64,000 nucleotides of DNA from Silvimonas iriomotensis (GTDB taxonomy: Bacteria; Pseudomonadota; Gammaproteobacteria; Burkholderiales; Chitinibacteraceae): the NCBI RefSeq assembly GCF_014645535.1, contig NZ_BMLX01000006.1, positions 128,444-192,443 on the forward strand. Reading direction: 5' to 3'. The notes beneath the pieces were generated by a model. The model was not told the DNA's origin and ran no database searches. It saw only the letters and a program-made list of their open reading frames with translations. Each line of letters starts with the position of its first letter. Positions within the stretch are counted from its first letter, which is position 1. Both the position numbers and the translations under genes were made by a program. This document shows positions 26,601 to 36,022 of this stretch, piece after piece.

Positions 26601-27494
26601 ATGCTGACCTTCCAGGAAATCCTGCTTACCCTGCAAACCTACTGGGCGCGCCAGGGCTGCGCCTTGTTGCAACCCTATGATATGGAAATGGGTGCGGGCA
26701 CCTCGCACACCGCCACGTTCCTGCGCGCCATTGGCCCGGAACCGTGGAACGCCGCCTATGTGCAGCCGTCGCGCCGTCCCAAGGATGGCCGTTACGGCGA
26801 GAACCCCAACCGCCTGCAGCACTATTATCAGTTCCAGGTGGTCCTCAAGCCGTCGCCGGACAACATCCAGGATCTGTATCTGGGCTCGCTGCGCGAACTG
26901 GGCATTGACCCGACCGTGCACGACATCCGTTTTGTGGAAGACGACTGGGAAAACCCGACGCTGGGCGCCTGGGGTATGGGCTGGGAAGTGTGGCTGAACG
27001 GCATGGAAGTCACGCAGTTCACCTATTTCCAGCAAGTGGGCGGTCTGGATTGCAAACCGGTGCTGGGTGAAATCACCTACGGTACCGAACGTCTGGCCAT
27101 GTACCTGCAAGGCGTGGAAAACGTCTACGACCTGATCTGGACCCGTTACCCGGACGGTCAGGTGGTGACCTATGGCGATATCTATCACCAGAACGAAGTC
27201 GAGCAATCGACCTACAACTTCGAATACTCCAATGTCGAGTTGCTGCTGAGCCTCTTTAACAGCTTTGAAGCCGAAGCCGGCAAGCTGCTGGAAGCCGGGC
27301 TGGCACTGCCAGGCTACGAGATGATCCTGAAGGCCGCGCACTGCTTTAACCTGCTCGACGCCCGTGGCGCGATCTCGGTGACAGAGCGCGCTGCCTATAT
27401 TGGCCGTATCCGCACGCTGGCGCGCCTTGTGGCGCAAGCGTATTACGACTCGCGTGAGGCACTGGGTTTCCCCATGTGCAAAACGCAAGCCTGA
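26601..27494 (+). CDS. glyQ: Glycyl-tRNA synthetase alpha subunit
   Basis: A 297-residue catalytic alpha chain of the heterotetrameric bacterial glycyl-tRNA synthetase, which forms glycyl-tRNA from glycine, ATP and tRNA. The start [20 protein letters not shown], the class II motif region [19 protein letters not shown] and [14 protein letters not shown] are all conserved. The ATG at 26601 is chosen from homology; the frame opens earlier at 26484. glyS follows after one intervening lipoprotein gene that overlaps the glyQ upstream frame but starts 14 bases after the glyQ stop. Confidence 0.97.
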   Translation: MLTFQEILLTLQTYWARQGCALLQPYDMEMGAGTSHTATFLRAIGPEPWNAAYVQPSRRPKDGRYGENPNRLQHYYQFQVVLKPSPDNIQDLYLGSLRELGIDPTVHDIRFVEDDWENPTLGAWGMGWEVWLNGMEVTQFTYFQQVGGLDCKPVLGEITYGTERLAMYLQGVENVYDLIWTRYPDGQVVTYGDIYHQNEVEQSTYNFEYSNVELLLSLFNSFEAEAGKLLEAGLALPGYEMILKAAHCFNLLDARGAISVTERAAYIGRIRTLARLVAQAYYDSREALGFPMCKTQA

Positions 27495-27508
27495 TCCGGG
27501 AAGACGCC

Positions 27509-27997
27509 ATGCGTCGCTACGCCGCCCTCCTGTTTTGCGCACTTGCCCTGACTGCCTGCGGCAAGTTTGACGATGGCACCCACGGCCCGCAGCCGGTGCC
27601 ACGGGAAGGCGACTGGCGCTCGTATGGCGACATGCCTGATTTTGAAGTGCTGGCCGATATCAAATCGATCGGCCATCACGAACGTGATGCAGACACCAAC
27701 TACACCTATGTGTGGATGTTGCAACACTTCAAAAACAATCAGGTCGACGGTACCTCCAAGGGCGTCTACCGCAAGAAATACATGCGCCAGGCCATTGACT
27801 GCCCCAGCGGGCGCATGGCCGGCATTGCGGTAGAACTGCGCTCGGAAGACGACGAAATCGTCGCCCGTTATGACGTGCCCGGCTACCAGTGGGAATTTGA
27901 AACGCCCGCCCCCGATACCTACGGTTCGGACTTCGTGAAGCAGGTCTGCCAGATCATGAAGCACGAAGACGACCAAGCCAAAAATACGAACGAGTAA
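27509..27997 (+). CDS. Predicted lipoprotein between glyQ and glyS
   Basis: A 162-residue protein with a lipoprotein signal peptide: MRRYAALLFCALALTAC, Cys17 in the LTAC lipobox. The mature domain has SYGDMPDFEVLADIKSIG, a Tyr/Trp-rich YTYVWMLQHFKNNQ strand, two cysteines (near DCPSG and QVCQIM) that may form a disulphide, and a charged tail. It resembles small surface-adhesin-E/CNP1-like lipoproteins, but I am not certain of the family. It sits 14 bases after glyQ and 6 bases before glyS, so it is cotranscribed with both synthetase subunits. Confidence 0.75.
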   Translation: MRRYAALLFCALALTACGKFDDGTHGPQPVPREGDWRSYGDMPDFEVLADIKSIGHHERDADTNYTYVWMLQHFKNNQVDGTSKGVYRKKYMRQAIDCPSGRMAGIAVELRSEDDEIVARYDVPGYQWEFETPAPDTYGSDFVKQVCQIMKHEDDQAKNTNE

Positions 27998-28003
27998 ACA
28001 ACG

Positions 28004-30067
28004 ATGTCGCAAACCCTGCTGATCGAACTTTTTACTGAAGAATTGCCGCCCAAGGCGCTGCCCCGTCTGGGCGCCTCGTTTGCCCAGACACTGTTTGATG
28101 AACTCGCCCGTCTGGGTTTTGTGGGCAAGGACGTTGAATTCCACCCGTTTGCCAGCCCGCGTCGCCTTGCGGTATCCATCCCCGGCGTGCTGGCCGTGCA
28201 ACCGGATCAAGCCATCGAGAAAAAAGGCCCGGCTGTCGCCGCCGGCTTCAAGGATGGCCAGCCGACACCGGCACTGGCCGGCTTCGCCCGTTCTTGCGGC
28301 GTGACGCCAGACCAGCTGGAAAAAGGTCACGACGGCAAGCAGGACGTGTTCGTTTTTCGCACCACCAAAACCGGCGAGCCGCTGGCCAATGTGTTGTCTG
28401 GCCTGGTAGAACTGGCGCTGAAAAAGCTGCCTGCCCCCAAAATGATGCGCTGGGGTGACCGCGACGGTCAGTTCATCCGCCCGATTCACGGCCTGATCGC
28501 CCTGCACGGCACCGATGTAATCCCGACCAAAGCGTTGCATCTGGACGCCGGCCGCGTGACCCGTGGTCACCGTTTCCTGTCGCAAGCCGGCGAAATCAGC
28601 CTGGCCAATGCCGATAACTACGCCCGCACCCTGTTTGAAGAAGGCAAAGTGGTCGCCAGTTTTGCCGCCCGCCGCCACCTGATTGAAGATCGCCTGACTC
28701 ATGCCGCACATGCGATCGACGCCACCATCGCGCCGTCGGATGGCCTGCTGGATGAAGTCACCGCGCTGGTTGAATGGCCGGTGGTGTACATGGGCGAATT
28801 CAGCGCGGACTTCCTCAAGGTGCCGCAAGAATGTCTGATCCTGTCGATGCAGCAGCACCAGAAATACTTCCCGCTGCTTGATGCCAACGGCAAGCTGCTG
28901 CCGAAATTCCTGGTGGTCTCCAACCTGGAAACCGCCGATCCGTCGCACATCATTCACGGCAACGAGCGCGTGCTGCGTGCGCGTCTGTCTGATGCCCGCT
29001 TCTTCTTCGAACAAGACCAGAAGATCAAGCTGGAAGGGCGTGTCGGCAAGCTGCGTCAGGTCGTGTACCACAACAAGATCGGCACGCAATATGAGCGTGT
29101 CGAGCGTTTGTCCCGCCTGGCGGGCGAGTTCGCTGCCGCCCTCGGCGCGGACCGCAAGCTGGCCGAACGTGCCGCTTTCCTCGCCAAGGCTGACCTTGTC
29201 TCTGATATGGTCGGTGAATTCCCGGAACTGCAAGGCATCATGGGCATGCACTATGCCCGCATTGATGGCGAAGACGAACAAGTTGCCCGCGCCATTGAAG
29301 GCCACTATCACCCGCGCTTTGCCGGCGACACGCTGCCGGAAGGCCCGATTGCGCTGTCGGTGGCTCTGGCCGACAAGCTCGAATCCATCGTCGGCATTTA
29401 TGGCATCGGTCTGATCCCGACCGGCGACAAAGACCCGTTCGGCCTGCGCCGTGCTGCGCTGGGCGTACTGCGCATGCTGCTGGACCAGCCGCTGAACCTG
29501 AAGTCACTGCTGGTGGCCACCGCTGCCACCTTCCCGACCGGTGTAGTCAGCCATGATGTGGCCGACAGCGTGTTCGACTTCATGCAGGAACGTCTGCGCA
29601 ATTACCTGGCCGCCGACTACCCGGCCGCCGACATCGAAGCCGTGCTGGCCCTCAAGCTCGCGCGTCTGGATGACGTGCAAAAACGTCTTGATGCCGTCGC
29701 CCAGTTCAAGGCGCTGCCAGAGGCCACCGCCCTGGCCGCCGCCAACAAGCGCATCCGCAACATCCTGAAAAAAGTGGAAGGCGATATTCCGGCGCTGAAC
29801 CCGGCGCTGTTTGCCGAAACCGCCGAAACCGCCCTCTACAACGCGGCGCAAGCCGTCACCGGCCCGGTCAACACCGCGCTGGCCGCACAGGATTTCACCG
29901 GCGCGCTCAAGCAACTGGCCGCACTCAAGGCACCGGTGGATGCGTTCTTTGACGGTGTCATGGTGATGGCCGATGATCTGGCCGTGCGCAACAACCGTCT
30001 GGCGCTGCTGGCGGGCCTGGCTGAACTGATGAATCGCGTGGCAGAACTGTCGCTGCTGGCTGAATAA
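28004..30067 (+). CDS. glyS: Glycyl-tRNA synthetase beta subunit
   Basis: A 687-residue tRNA-binding beta chain of the alpha2beta2 glycyl-tRNA synthetase. The start LLIELFTEELPPKALPRLG, the block CLILSMQQHQKYFPLLD, the HD-like region GEFPELQGIMGMHYA and GDKDPFGLRRAALGVLRM are hallmarks. A C-terminal anticodon-binding (DALR) region follows. The length is typical. It is 6 bases after the lipoprotein gene and 24 bases before gmhB. Confidence 0.97.
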   Translation: MSQTLLIELFTEELPPKALPRLGASFAQTLFDELARLGFVGKDVEFHPFASPRRLAVSIPGVLAVQPDQAIEKKGPAVAAGFKDGQPTPALAGFARSCGVTPDQLEKGHDGKQDVFVFRTTKTGEPLANVLSGLVELALKKLPAPKMMRWGDRDGQFIRPIHGLIALHGTDVIPTKALHLDAGRVTRGHRFLSQAGEISLANADNYARTLFEEGKVVASFAARRHLIEDRLTHAAHAIDATIAPSDGLLDEVTALVEWPVVYMGEFSADFLKVPQECLILSMQQHQKYFPLLDANGKLLPKFLVVSNLETADPSHIIHGNERVLRARLSDARFFFEQDQKIKLEGRVGKLRQVVYHNKIGTQYERVERLSRLAGEFAAALGADRKLAERAAFLAKADLVSDMVGEFPELQGIMGMHYARIDGEDEQVARAIEGHYHPRFAGDTLPEGPIALSVALADKLESIVGIYGIGLIPTGDKDPFGLRRAALGVLRMLLDQPLNLKSLLVATAATFPTGVVSHDVADSVFDFMQERLRNYLAADYPAADIEAVLALKLARLDDVQKRLDAVAQFKALPEATALAAANKRIRNILKKVEGDIPALNPALFAETAETALYNAAQAVTGPVNTALAAQDFTGALKQLAALKAPVDAFFDGVMVMADDLAVRNNRLALLAGLAELMNRVAELSLLAE

Positions 30068-30091
30068 CCCTCGGGTGACGCGGAAACGATC

Positions 30092-30646
30092 ATGCCTCAC
30101 ATGCAACTCAAACTGCTGATTCTGGATCGTGACGGCGTCATCAATGAGGATGACCCAGGCTATATCAAATCGCCGGAAGAATGGATTCCCATTCCCGGCA
30201 GCCTGGAAGCCATTGGCGAACTGACCCGTGCCGGCTGGTCACTGGTGGTCGCCACCAATCAGTCTGGCGTAGCGCGCGGTTACTACAACGTGGAAACGCT
30301 CAACCGTATCCACGCCCGCATGTACAAGGCCGTGAACGAAGCCGGCGGTCATATCGACGCGGTGTTTTTCTGTCCGCACGGCCCCGAGGATCAATGCACG
30401 TGCCGCAAACCGCTGCCCGGCATGATTCTGGACATCGTCCGGCGTTATAACATTCAGCCTGCAGACTGCATCATGGTTGGCGACAGCCAGCGTGATCTGG
30501 ACTGTATTGTGGCGGCCGGTGGCCGGGCCATTCTGGTGCGGACCGGTAACGGTGCCAAAACCGAAGCGGCAGGTCACCTGCCCCCAGGCACGCTGGTGTT
30601 CAATGATCTGGCCGCTGTGGCGCGCCATTTGCTTGCCGGTCATTGA
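30092..30646 (+). CDS. gmhB: D-glycero-beta-D-manno-heptose 1,7-bisphosphate 7-phosphatase GmhB
   Basis: A 184-residue HAD-superfamily phosphatase for the ADP-heptose branch of LPS core synthesis. The nucleophile motif LDRDGVIN has Asp12 and Asp14. TNQSGVARGYY is HAD motif II with specificity residues. A zinc site is formed by CPHGPEDQCTCRKP, a GmhB hallmark, and motif IV is GDSQRDLD. ATG at 30092 or 30101 may start the protein. It precedes plsC, giving a small envelope-lipid group, and gmhB-plsC after glyS is common in betaproteobacteria. Confidence 0.95.
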   Translation: MPHMQLKLLILDRDGVINEDDPGYIKSPEEWIPIPGSLEAIGELTRAGWSLVVATNQSGVARGYYNVETLNRIHARMYKAVNEAGGHIDAVFFCPHGPEDQCTCRKPLPGMILDIVRRYNIQPADCIMVGDSQRDLDCIVAAGGRAILVRTGNGAKTEAAGHLPPGTLVFNDLAAVARHLLAGH

Positions 30647-30699
30647 TCACGCCGTTGTGAACTGCCCCAAATAACGATAAGCAAGGAAGTCTTCCTGTC

Positions 30700-31446
30700 A
30701 TGGTGTTGTTGCGCTCCATCATTTACTGGCTGGTGTTCTGTATTGTGACGCCGATCTACGCGGTGATCTGCTTTCTGATCCTGCCGTTGCCCAAGTACAC
30801 CCGGGTGAAGATCATTTCCGGCTGGTGCCATATTCTGGTCTGGTCGCTCAAGGTGATTTGTGGCCTGCGATACCGCATCGTCGGCACCGAGAACATCCCC
30901 AAGGGCCCGGCCATGATCATGTGCAAGCACCAGTCCGCCTGGGAAACCATGGGTCTGCAACTGGTGTTTCCGCCGGCCGTGTTTGTGGTCAAGCGCGAAC
31001 TCTTCATGATTCCGGTATTTGGCTGGGGCCTGCGCGCCGCCGCGCCGATCGCCATTGACCGCTCCAACCGTGGCGAGGCCCAGCGCCTGTTGATGGAGCA
31101 AGGCCGTGACCGGGTTGACCATGGCCTGTGGATTTCCATCTTCCCGGAAGGCACACGCATTGCCCCAGGCCAACGCGGCAAGTACAAGCATGGCGGTGCC
31201 CGCCTGGCATCCAGCCTGGATATCCCGGTCGTGCCTGTCGCGGTCAACGCCGGCGAATTCTGGCCGCGCAACTCATTCCTGAAGTACCCGGGCGAACTCA
31301 CCATGTCGATTGGCCCGGTGATTCAAACCACCGGCCGCGTGCCAGAAGAGGTCACTGTCGAAGTGGAAAACTGGATCGAAACTGAACAGGCCCGCATCCA
31401 GGGTGCGGGGCCGTGCTTTCCGGACCATGGGCACGCTAAAGCTTGA
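30700..31446 (+). CDS. plsC: 1-acyl-sn-glycerol-3-phosphate acyltransferase PlsC
   Basis: A 248-residue membrane-bound acyltransferase making phosphatidic acid. Two hydrophobic N-terminal stretches lead to the acceptor motif KHQSAWETMG, where the usual HX4D appears as HX4E, a form seen in betaproteobacteria. RELFMIPVFGWGL and the phosphate-binding FPEGTR follow, then VPVVPVAV-like IPVVPVAVNAG. An AAGGAAG site precedes the ATG. The last 20 bases overlap the next gene. Confidence 0.95.
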   Translation: MVLLRSIIYWLVFCIVTPIYAVICFLILPLPKYTRVKIISGWCHILVWSLKVICGLRYRIVGTENIPKGPAMIMCKHQSAWETMGLQLVFPPAVFVVKRELFMIPVFGWGLRAAAPIAIDRSNRGEAQRLLMEQGRDRVDHGLWISIFPEGTRIAPGQRGKYKHGGARLASSLDIPVVPVAVNAGEFWPRNSFLKYPGELTMSIGPVIQTTGRVPEEVTVEVENWIETEQARIQGAGPCFPDHGHAKA

Positions 31447-32125
31447 ATTTGCCGACGGCGAGGTGCTGGAGTACCAGCTGACCCGCAGCGCCCGCCGCCG
31501 CTCTATTGGCCTGAAAATTGATCACAGCGGGCTGACCCTGATCATCCCCGCCCGGGCAACCGTTGCCGACGCAGAACGCGCCATCCGCGCCAAGATCACC
31601 TGGATACGCGGCCACCTGGCCCGCCTGAAGAACGCCCCGCCCACCGCCCCCAGACAATTACTCAACGGCTCTGCCGTGCAGTGGCTGGGCCAGCCCTGCC
31701 TGATCACCGCGCCTGCGCCCCGCAGCAATGTGACCGACAACGTACTGGCACTGGCCAGCAAGATCGAAACGCCAGAAGCCATCCGCGACGCGTTTATCCG
31801 CTTCAGCCGCGCCACCGCCCGCATCTACTTCAGCCAGCGCGCCGCCCACTTCGCCCCCCGGATGCAAGTCAACCCGCGCCGCATTCTGCTGACCAGCGCC
31901 AGCACCCGCTGGGGCTCCTGCACCGCTGCGGGCGACGTGCGCATTCACTGGCGCCTGATGCAAGCCCCGCCCGCCGTGATCGACTACGTCATCGTGCACG
32001 AACTGGCGCACCTGAAAGAAATGAACCACTCCCCCCGCTTCTGGGCCGAAGTGGAAAAAGTCATCCCCGACTGGAAAACCTACCGCCAATGGCTGCGCCA
32101 GTATGGCGCTGCGCTGCATGGGTGA
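31427..32125 (+). CDS. YgjP-like metal-dependent hydrolase (DUF45/M48-like)
   Basis: A 232-residue predicted zinc metallopeptidase of the YgjP/WLM-like DUF45 family. RSARRRSIGLKID near the N-terminus and STRWGSCTAAGDVRIHW are typical. The zinc motif HELAH is at 191-195, with a further His at 201 in KEMNHSPRFW. Function is unclear; members accompany housekeeping genes widely. The ATG at 31427 lies inside the plsC end (20-base overlap). No terminator is obvious in the 167 bases that follow. Confidence 0.88.
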   Translation: MGTLKLEFADGEVLEYQLTRSARRRSIGLKIDHSGLTLIIPARATVADAERAIRAKITWIRGHLARLKNAPPTAPRQLLNGSAVQWLGQPCLITAPAPRSNVTDNVLALASKIETPEAIRDAFIRFSRATARIYFSQRAAHFAPRMQVNPRRILLTSASTRWGSCTAAGDVRIHWRLMQAPPAVIDYVIVHELAHLKEMNHSPRFWAEVEKVIPDWKTYRQWLRQYGAALHG

Positions 32126-32292
32126 GCTGGTTAACACCGCTCGCGCCCTCCCCAGGCGTTTTCAGACCCCCCCGATATTCGAACCCTGTAGATCAAACCT
32201 ATGCTTCGTGGCTTAACCTGATATCCGCCACGCGGTCACCTTGATCCAGTACCTGGCCGGTATCTACGCATATTCTTCAATACCGAGCCCGT

Positions 32293-34299
32293 ATGTCTGG
32301 ACGCTTTCGTTTTGCCTTTATCGCCGCAGCACTGACTTCGATGATGCCTGCCTTCGCGGCGGATTATCCGGCGCTTGCGCTACAGCAACCCGGCCTGCTT
32401 GCCCCACAGCCAGGCTTTCTTGTGCCCTCGGGCGGGCCCACGCTGGCGCAGCCCGTGGCTACGGCCGACGCGCGCAATGCCATGCAGGTCGCACCGTTAC
32501 AGATAGCCCCGGCCAAAGCGATTACCCGGGTCACTTGTCGCACCCAGGACCTGACGGATTTCCAGCATTACCTGTGCCGCTCTGCCGGCGTGGCACTGCC
32601 CCAGTTCGGACAGGACATTTTTGCCAGGCAAGCGCCTTTTCAGGCCGCTGACAGTACTCCGGTAGGGCCGGATTATGTCCTTGGTGCAGGCGACCAGTTT
32701 GGCGTACGGATCTGGGGGTCCATCGACGCAGATCTTCAATTGGTCATTGATCGCAACGGGTCGGTGTTCATTCCCAGGGTCGGCAATATCAGCCTGTCAG
32801 GCGTGCCCTACGGCATGCTGCGTCAGCAGATCGCCAATGCCGTCGGCCGCGTATACCGCAACTTTGACGTGTCGGTCAGCATGGGCCAATTGCGCATGCT
32901 CCCCATCTTTGTCACCGGTTATGCCCGCAACCCGGGCAGCTACACGCTTAACCCGCTTTCAACCCTGGTGTCTGCCCTGTTTGCCGCCGGCGGCCCTAGC
33001 AACAATGGCAGCATGCGCGACATCCAGATCAAGCGGGGCAACCGCGTCATCGCCCACTTCGATATGTATGACCTCTTGCTGCGCGGGGACAAAAGCCAGG
33101 ACGTGCTGCTGCAGCCTGGCGACGTAATCCGTATTCCTGCCGCGCGCGCCCAGGTCGCCATTTACGGTTCGGTCAAAGAAGCCGCCATCTATGAGGTAAA
33201 CCCCGACGAAAAGCTGCAGACACTGATTGAACTCGCTGGCGGCCCACGCCAACTGGCGTTGAACGGCCAGATTTCGGTCGAGCGGATCGAAAACCAGCAA
33301 GGGCGCAAAGTAGAAACCATACAACCCGCCCGCATCGGCCAGTTTGCCTTGCGCGGTGGCGATATCGTCCAGCTTTACGAGTTGTCCTCACGCGTGGACG
33401 ATGTGGTCTCGCTGCGCGGCAATGTCGTGCAACCCGTACGCATGGCCTGGCGCGATCACATGCATGTCAGCGACCTGATCCAGGATCGCCGCATGCTGCA
33501 GACCGACGATTACTGGGAAAACAAAACCCGCGGCACTACAGATGAACGCGACAACCACAATGCACTGGCCCTCAAGGCCAAACGCGATCTCAACACCGAC
33601 CGTGGGGAAATCAACTGGGACTACGCGGCCATCGAACGCGTTGACCCCACCACCTACAGCACCCGACTGATTCCGTTCAATCTGGCACAAGCACTGATCA
33701 AAGACCCGGCCAACGATCTGGAACTGCAAGCGGGCGACATCGTGCACGTGTTCAGCAAAGCCGACATCCAGGTCAACAGCGGCAAACGCACCCGCTACGT
33801 ACGGATTGAAGGCGAAGTGGGCACGCCTGGCATCTATGAAGCGCATGAAGGCGAAAACCTGCGTGACTTGATCGCCCGCGCGGGTGGCCTCACACCTAAA
33901 GCCTATTTGTATGGTGCAGAGTTCACCCGCGTCGCCGTGCAACAACAGCAGCAAACCGAAATCGACAGACTGGCACGGGACTTCCAGCAACAAAGCCAGC
34001 AACAGGCCACCCAGGAAATGGCCAGCGCCGTCAACACAGAGGACATCGCTGCCGCACGCATGCAGGCAGACAAACTGCAGCAAGTGGCCACTGCGATCTC
34101 TCAACTGAAGGCCAACGGGCGCGTGGTGCTGGGTACCGACCCCGCCGACAACACAGCGACAGCCCCATGCTCGACCACCGGTTTACCGGCCTGCCAGCGT
34201 AGCAGTCGCCACACTTTACCTGGTGTTGCCGAACCGTATCGGGCAATAGCACGCACTGCGGCAATTGTTGCGCCAGCGCGTCGAACACCTGTGGCGTGA
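32293..34299 (+). pseudogene. SLBB-domain polysaccharide export protein, probable 3'-truncated gene
   Basis: A 668-residue reading frame with a signal peptide (ending AFA-ADYP). It has a Poly_export domain at about 120-200 (YVLGAGDQFGVRIWGSID) and several SLBB repeats (GYARNPGSYTLNPLSTL; RIEGEVGTPGIYEAHEGENL). A Gln-rich coiled coil lies near 550-590. After GTDPADN (about 34152) the sequence loses all family character and ends in a basic, Pro/Ala-rich tail. Relatives I recall continue with more SLBB modules. No export partner (Wzc, Wzx, glycosyltransferase) follows. I read it as an outer-membrane export protein left from a deleted exopolysaccharide locus. It may still be expressed, so function is uncertain. 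Confidence 0.65.
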
Positions 34300-34489
34300 G
34301 TACCAGTGCCGGGTCAAGCCGGCATCAAGCCCCGGGCTAATGCGACAGTTCACGATGTACAGCCTGACCTGTTGCTGTCTTCAGCAGCTTACCCCTGCGT
34401 ATTTCGCGTCAAATAAGAAGCCGCCTCAAAAGGCGGCTGGCATCAAGGTGGCGGGATGCGAATGGTCAAAGATGCGCGATCAAGCGGGT
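34300..34489. other. Debris behind the SLBB gene
   Basis: Short non-coding stretch. An in-frame minus-strand run overlapping the SLBB tail (about 34155-34320) reads VFDALAQQLPQCVLLPD and similar. It has protein-like character but no start, stop or family that I recognise. It may be a gene fragment. Confidence 0.35.
34410..34438 (-). terminator. Terminator of the minus-strand membrane-protein operon
   Basis: On the minus strand AGCCGCCT, TTTG, AGGCGGCT (34438-34419) is followed by TCTTATTTG. It lies about 50 bases after the 34490 stop. The T run is interrupted. Confidence 0.6.
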
Positions 34490-35005
34490 TTAGCCGGTAG
34501 CCCGGGAGGGATTGGGCACCCACCTCGTCCGCCGCAACAGCAAATAAAAGGCCGCACCGTGGGTGATCATCAGCAGCGGCACATAGATCACCGGGATGAC
34601 ATACATCGCGCCCATCAGCCCGGCATTGGCCGGAACGCCAGCTTCAATGGCGTGGATATAAGCCAGCACGATATCCACCGTACCCACCACGTTGAATGCC
34701 GCGACAAACAACCAGAACAACAGCCGCTTTCTGGCGGTGAGCAAGGCCAGCAGTGCCAGCAGGCCTGTGGTCAGGTCGCCATATCCCGCCGGTATGGCAA
34801 AGCTGGCCGGCAGATCCGGGCTGACCATGCCGGGCAGCATGAAAGCCAGGCCAAAGAAGCGAAAGCTGTGCAGGGTGGCGATGGCGCGTTGCGCATCAAA
34901 AGTTGTCAGTGATTTGAGCCAGGGCCAGATATAGGCGCCAAAACACGTCAACCACACCACGTAACCGAGGATGAGATGCAAGCGAAAGATCGTTTCCGGT
35001 GACAT
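34490..35005 (-). CDS. Small integral membrane protein, unknown
   Basis: A 171-residue protein with about five hydrophobic segments, for example LHLILGYVVWLTCFGAYIW near the N-terminus and AMYVIPVIYVPLLMITHGA near the C-terminus. I do not recognise a named family. The ATG at 35005 follows GGAGG. A further ATG at 35035 has no such site. It lies 48 bases after the larger membrane-protein gene on the same strand, so they form a two-gene operon opposite a LysR regulator. Confidence 0.7.
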   Translation of the reverse strand: MSPETIFRLHLILGYVVWLTCFGAYIWPWLKSLTTFDAQRAIATLHSFRFFGLAFMLPGMVSPDLPASFAIPAGYGDLTTGLLALLALLTARKRLLFWLFVAAFNVVGTVDIVLAYIHAIEAGVPANAGLMGAMYVIPVIYVPLLMITHGAAFYLLLRRTRWVPNPSRATG

Positions 35006-35053
35006 ATTGCCTCCTGCAAAAAGGGTCTTGAGCATGAACGGGGGAAGACGGTT

Positions 35054-35890
35054 TCAGCCGCTTGAACGGCGCAGCAACTGCCGTAACGAGAGTGCGTGCA
35101 ACAAGATGGAGCCCGGCACGACAAACGCCGGGGTGAGCACGTAGGGGTACAGCCCGGCGTTCAGGCTGGGCGCATCGGGGGCAATCAATTGAAAGCGGCC
35201 CGGGGCCGTGACCATGCCCAGCGCCACGGCAAGCGCAAAATCAGCCAGCCCGAACAGATTCCAGAGGATGCCTGCCTTGCGCCCGCGCGCCGAGCCACTG
35301 GCCAGGGCAATGGCCGCCGGCACCGCAAACAGGCCGGTCAGCACATCACCAGTGCCAGCTGGCAATGCATCCAGACTGTCCAGTTGGCCATGCAGCCAGG
35401 CCGCCAGAGCCCAACCGCCGAAGATGCGATAAAACTGCAGCGCCACCAGCCAGGATAACGGCATGGCGTCCAGCACTTGCCCCACCCGCTTTGACGCCAG
35501 TAGCAACGGCAGCCCGACGATCAACGGCAGGAAGATCGCCAATGGCAGCAAAGGCAATAGTGGCGGCGGCATGCGCAGCCGGAACACGCCATGAATGGCG
35601 GCGCTCCAGATCACCGCAAACCAGAGCATGTGCGGGATCAGAATAGCCAGCCAGGTGTTGCGGCGCTGAGCCGGCGTCAGCGCAGTGCGCTCAAGTGCCA
35701 GCCACAAGCCCAGCGCAATCAGGATTTGCGCAACGACCTGATGCGCTGTGGTCTGAAAGCCGCTGGAGGGGATCACGGGTTGCCAGTACATCACCCCGAT
35801 CCACAACAGGGTCAGCGGTGCAGCCCAGAACAGGCTGCGCCATGCCGGGGCCGGCGCAATGGCAGAAGCATAAGTGGTGGACGCATTCAT
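35054..35890 (-). CDS. Integral membrane protein, unknown (about seven TM segments)
   Basis: A 278-residue protein with roughly seven to eight hydrophobic segments, including LFWAAPLTLLWIGVMYW and LLPLAIFLPLIVGLPLLLAS. It carries GQLDSLDALPAGTGDVLTGLF, echoed by AGYGDLTTGLLALL in the downstream protein, so the two may be related. CAGGAGAACC precedes the ATG. Divergent from a LysR regulator 132 bases away that may control it. Function unknown. Confidence 0.72.
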   Translation of the reverse strand: MNASTTYASAIAPAPAWRSLFWAAPLTLLWIGVMYWQPVIPSSGFQTTAHQVVAQILIALGLWLALERTALTPAQRRNTWLAILIPHMLWFAVIWSAAIHGVFRLRMPPPLLPLLPLAIFLPLIVGLPLLLASKRVGQVLDAMPLSWLVALQFYRIFGGWALAAWLHGQLDSLDALPAGTGDVLTGLFAVPAAIALASGSARGRKAGILWNLFGLADFALAVALGMVTAPGRFQLIAPDAPSLNAGLYPYVLTPAFVVPGSILLHALSLRQLLRRSSG

Positions 35891-36022
35891 CAGCGGTTCT
35901 CCTGACGGGCTTGCAGTGGATACCAGGGCCGGTGCGCGGGGCCTAATCCCATGTCATCGGCATGCACGTTAGGTGTACCATCGATGCGCGCAAGCGACTA
36001 TTCATCACAATGTTGACGGGCT

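Noticed and set aside
27443-29311. A 622-codon open frame on the minus strand across the lipoprotein gene and glyS
   Set aside because: It is the antisense shadow of well-supported genes. The high GC at third codon positions keeps the opposite frame open. No ribosome binding site or family motif.
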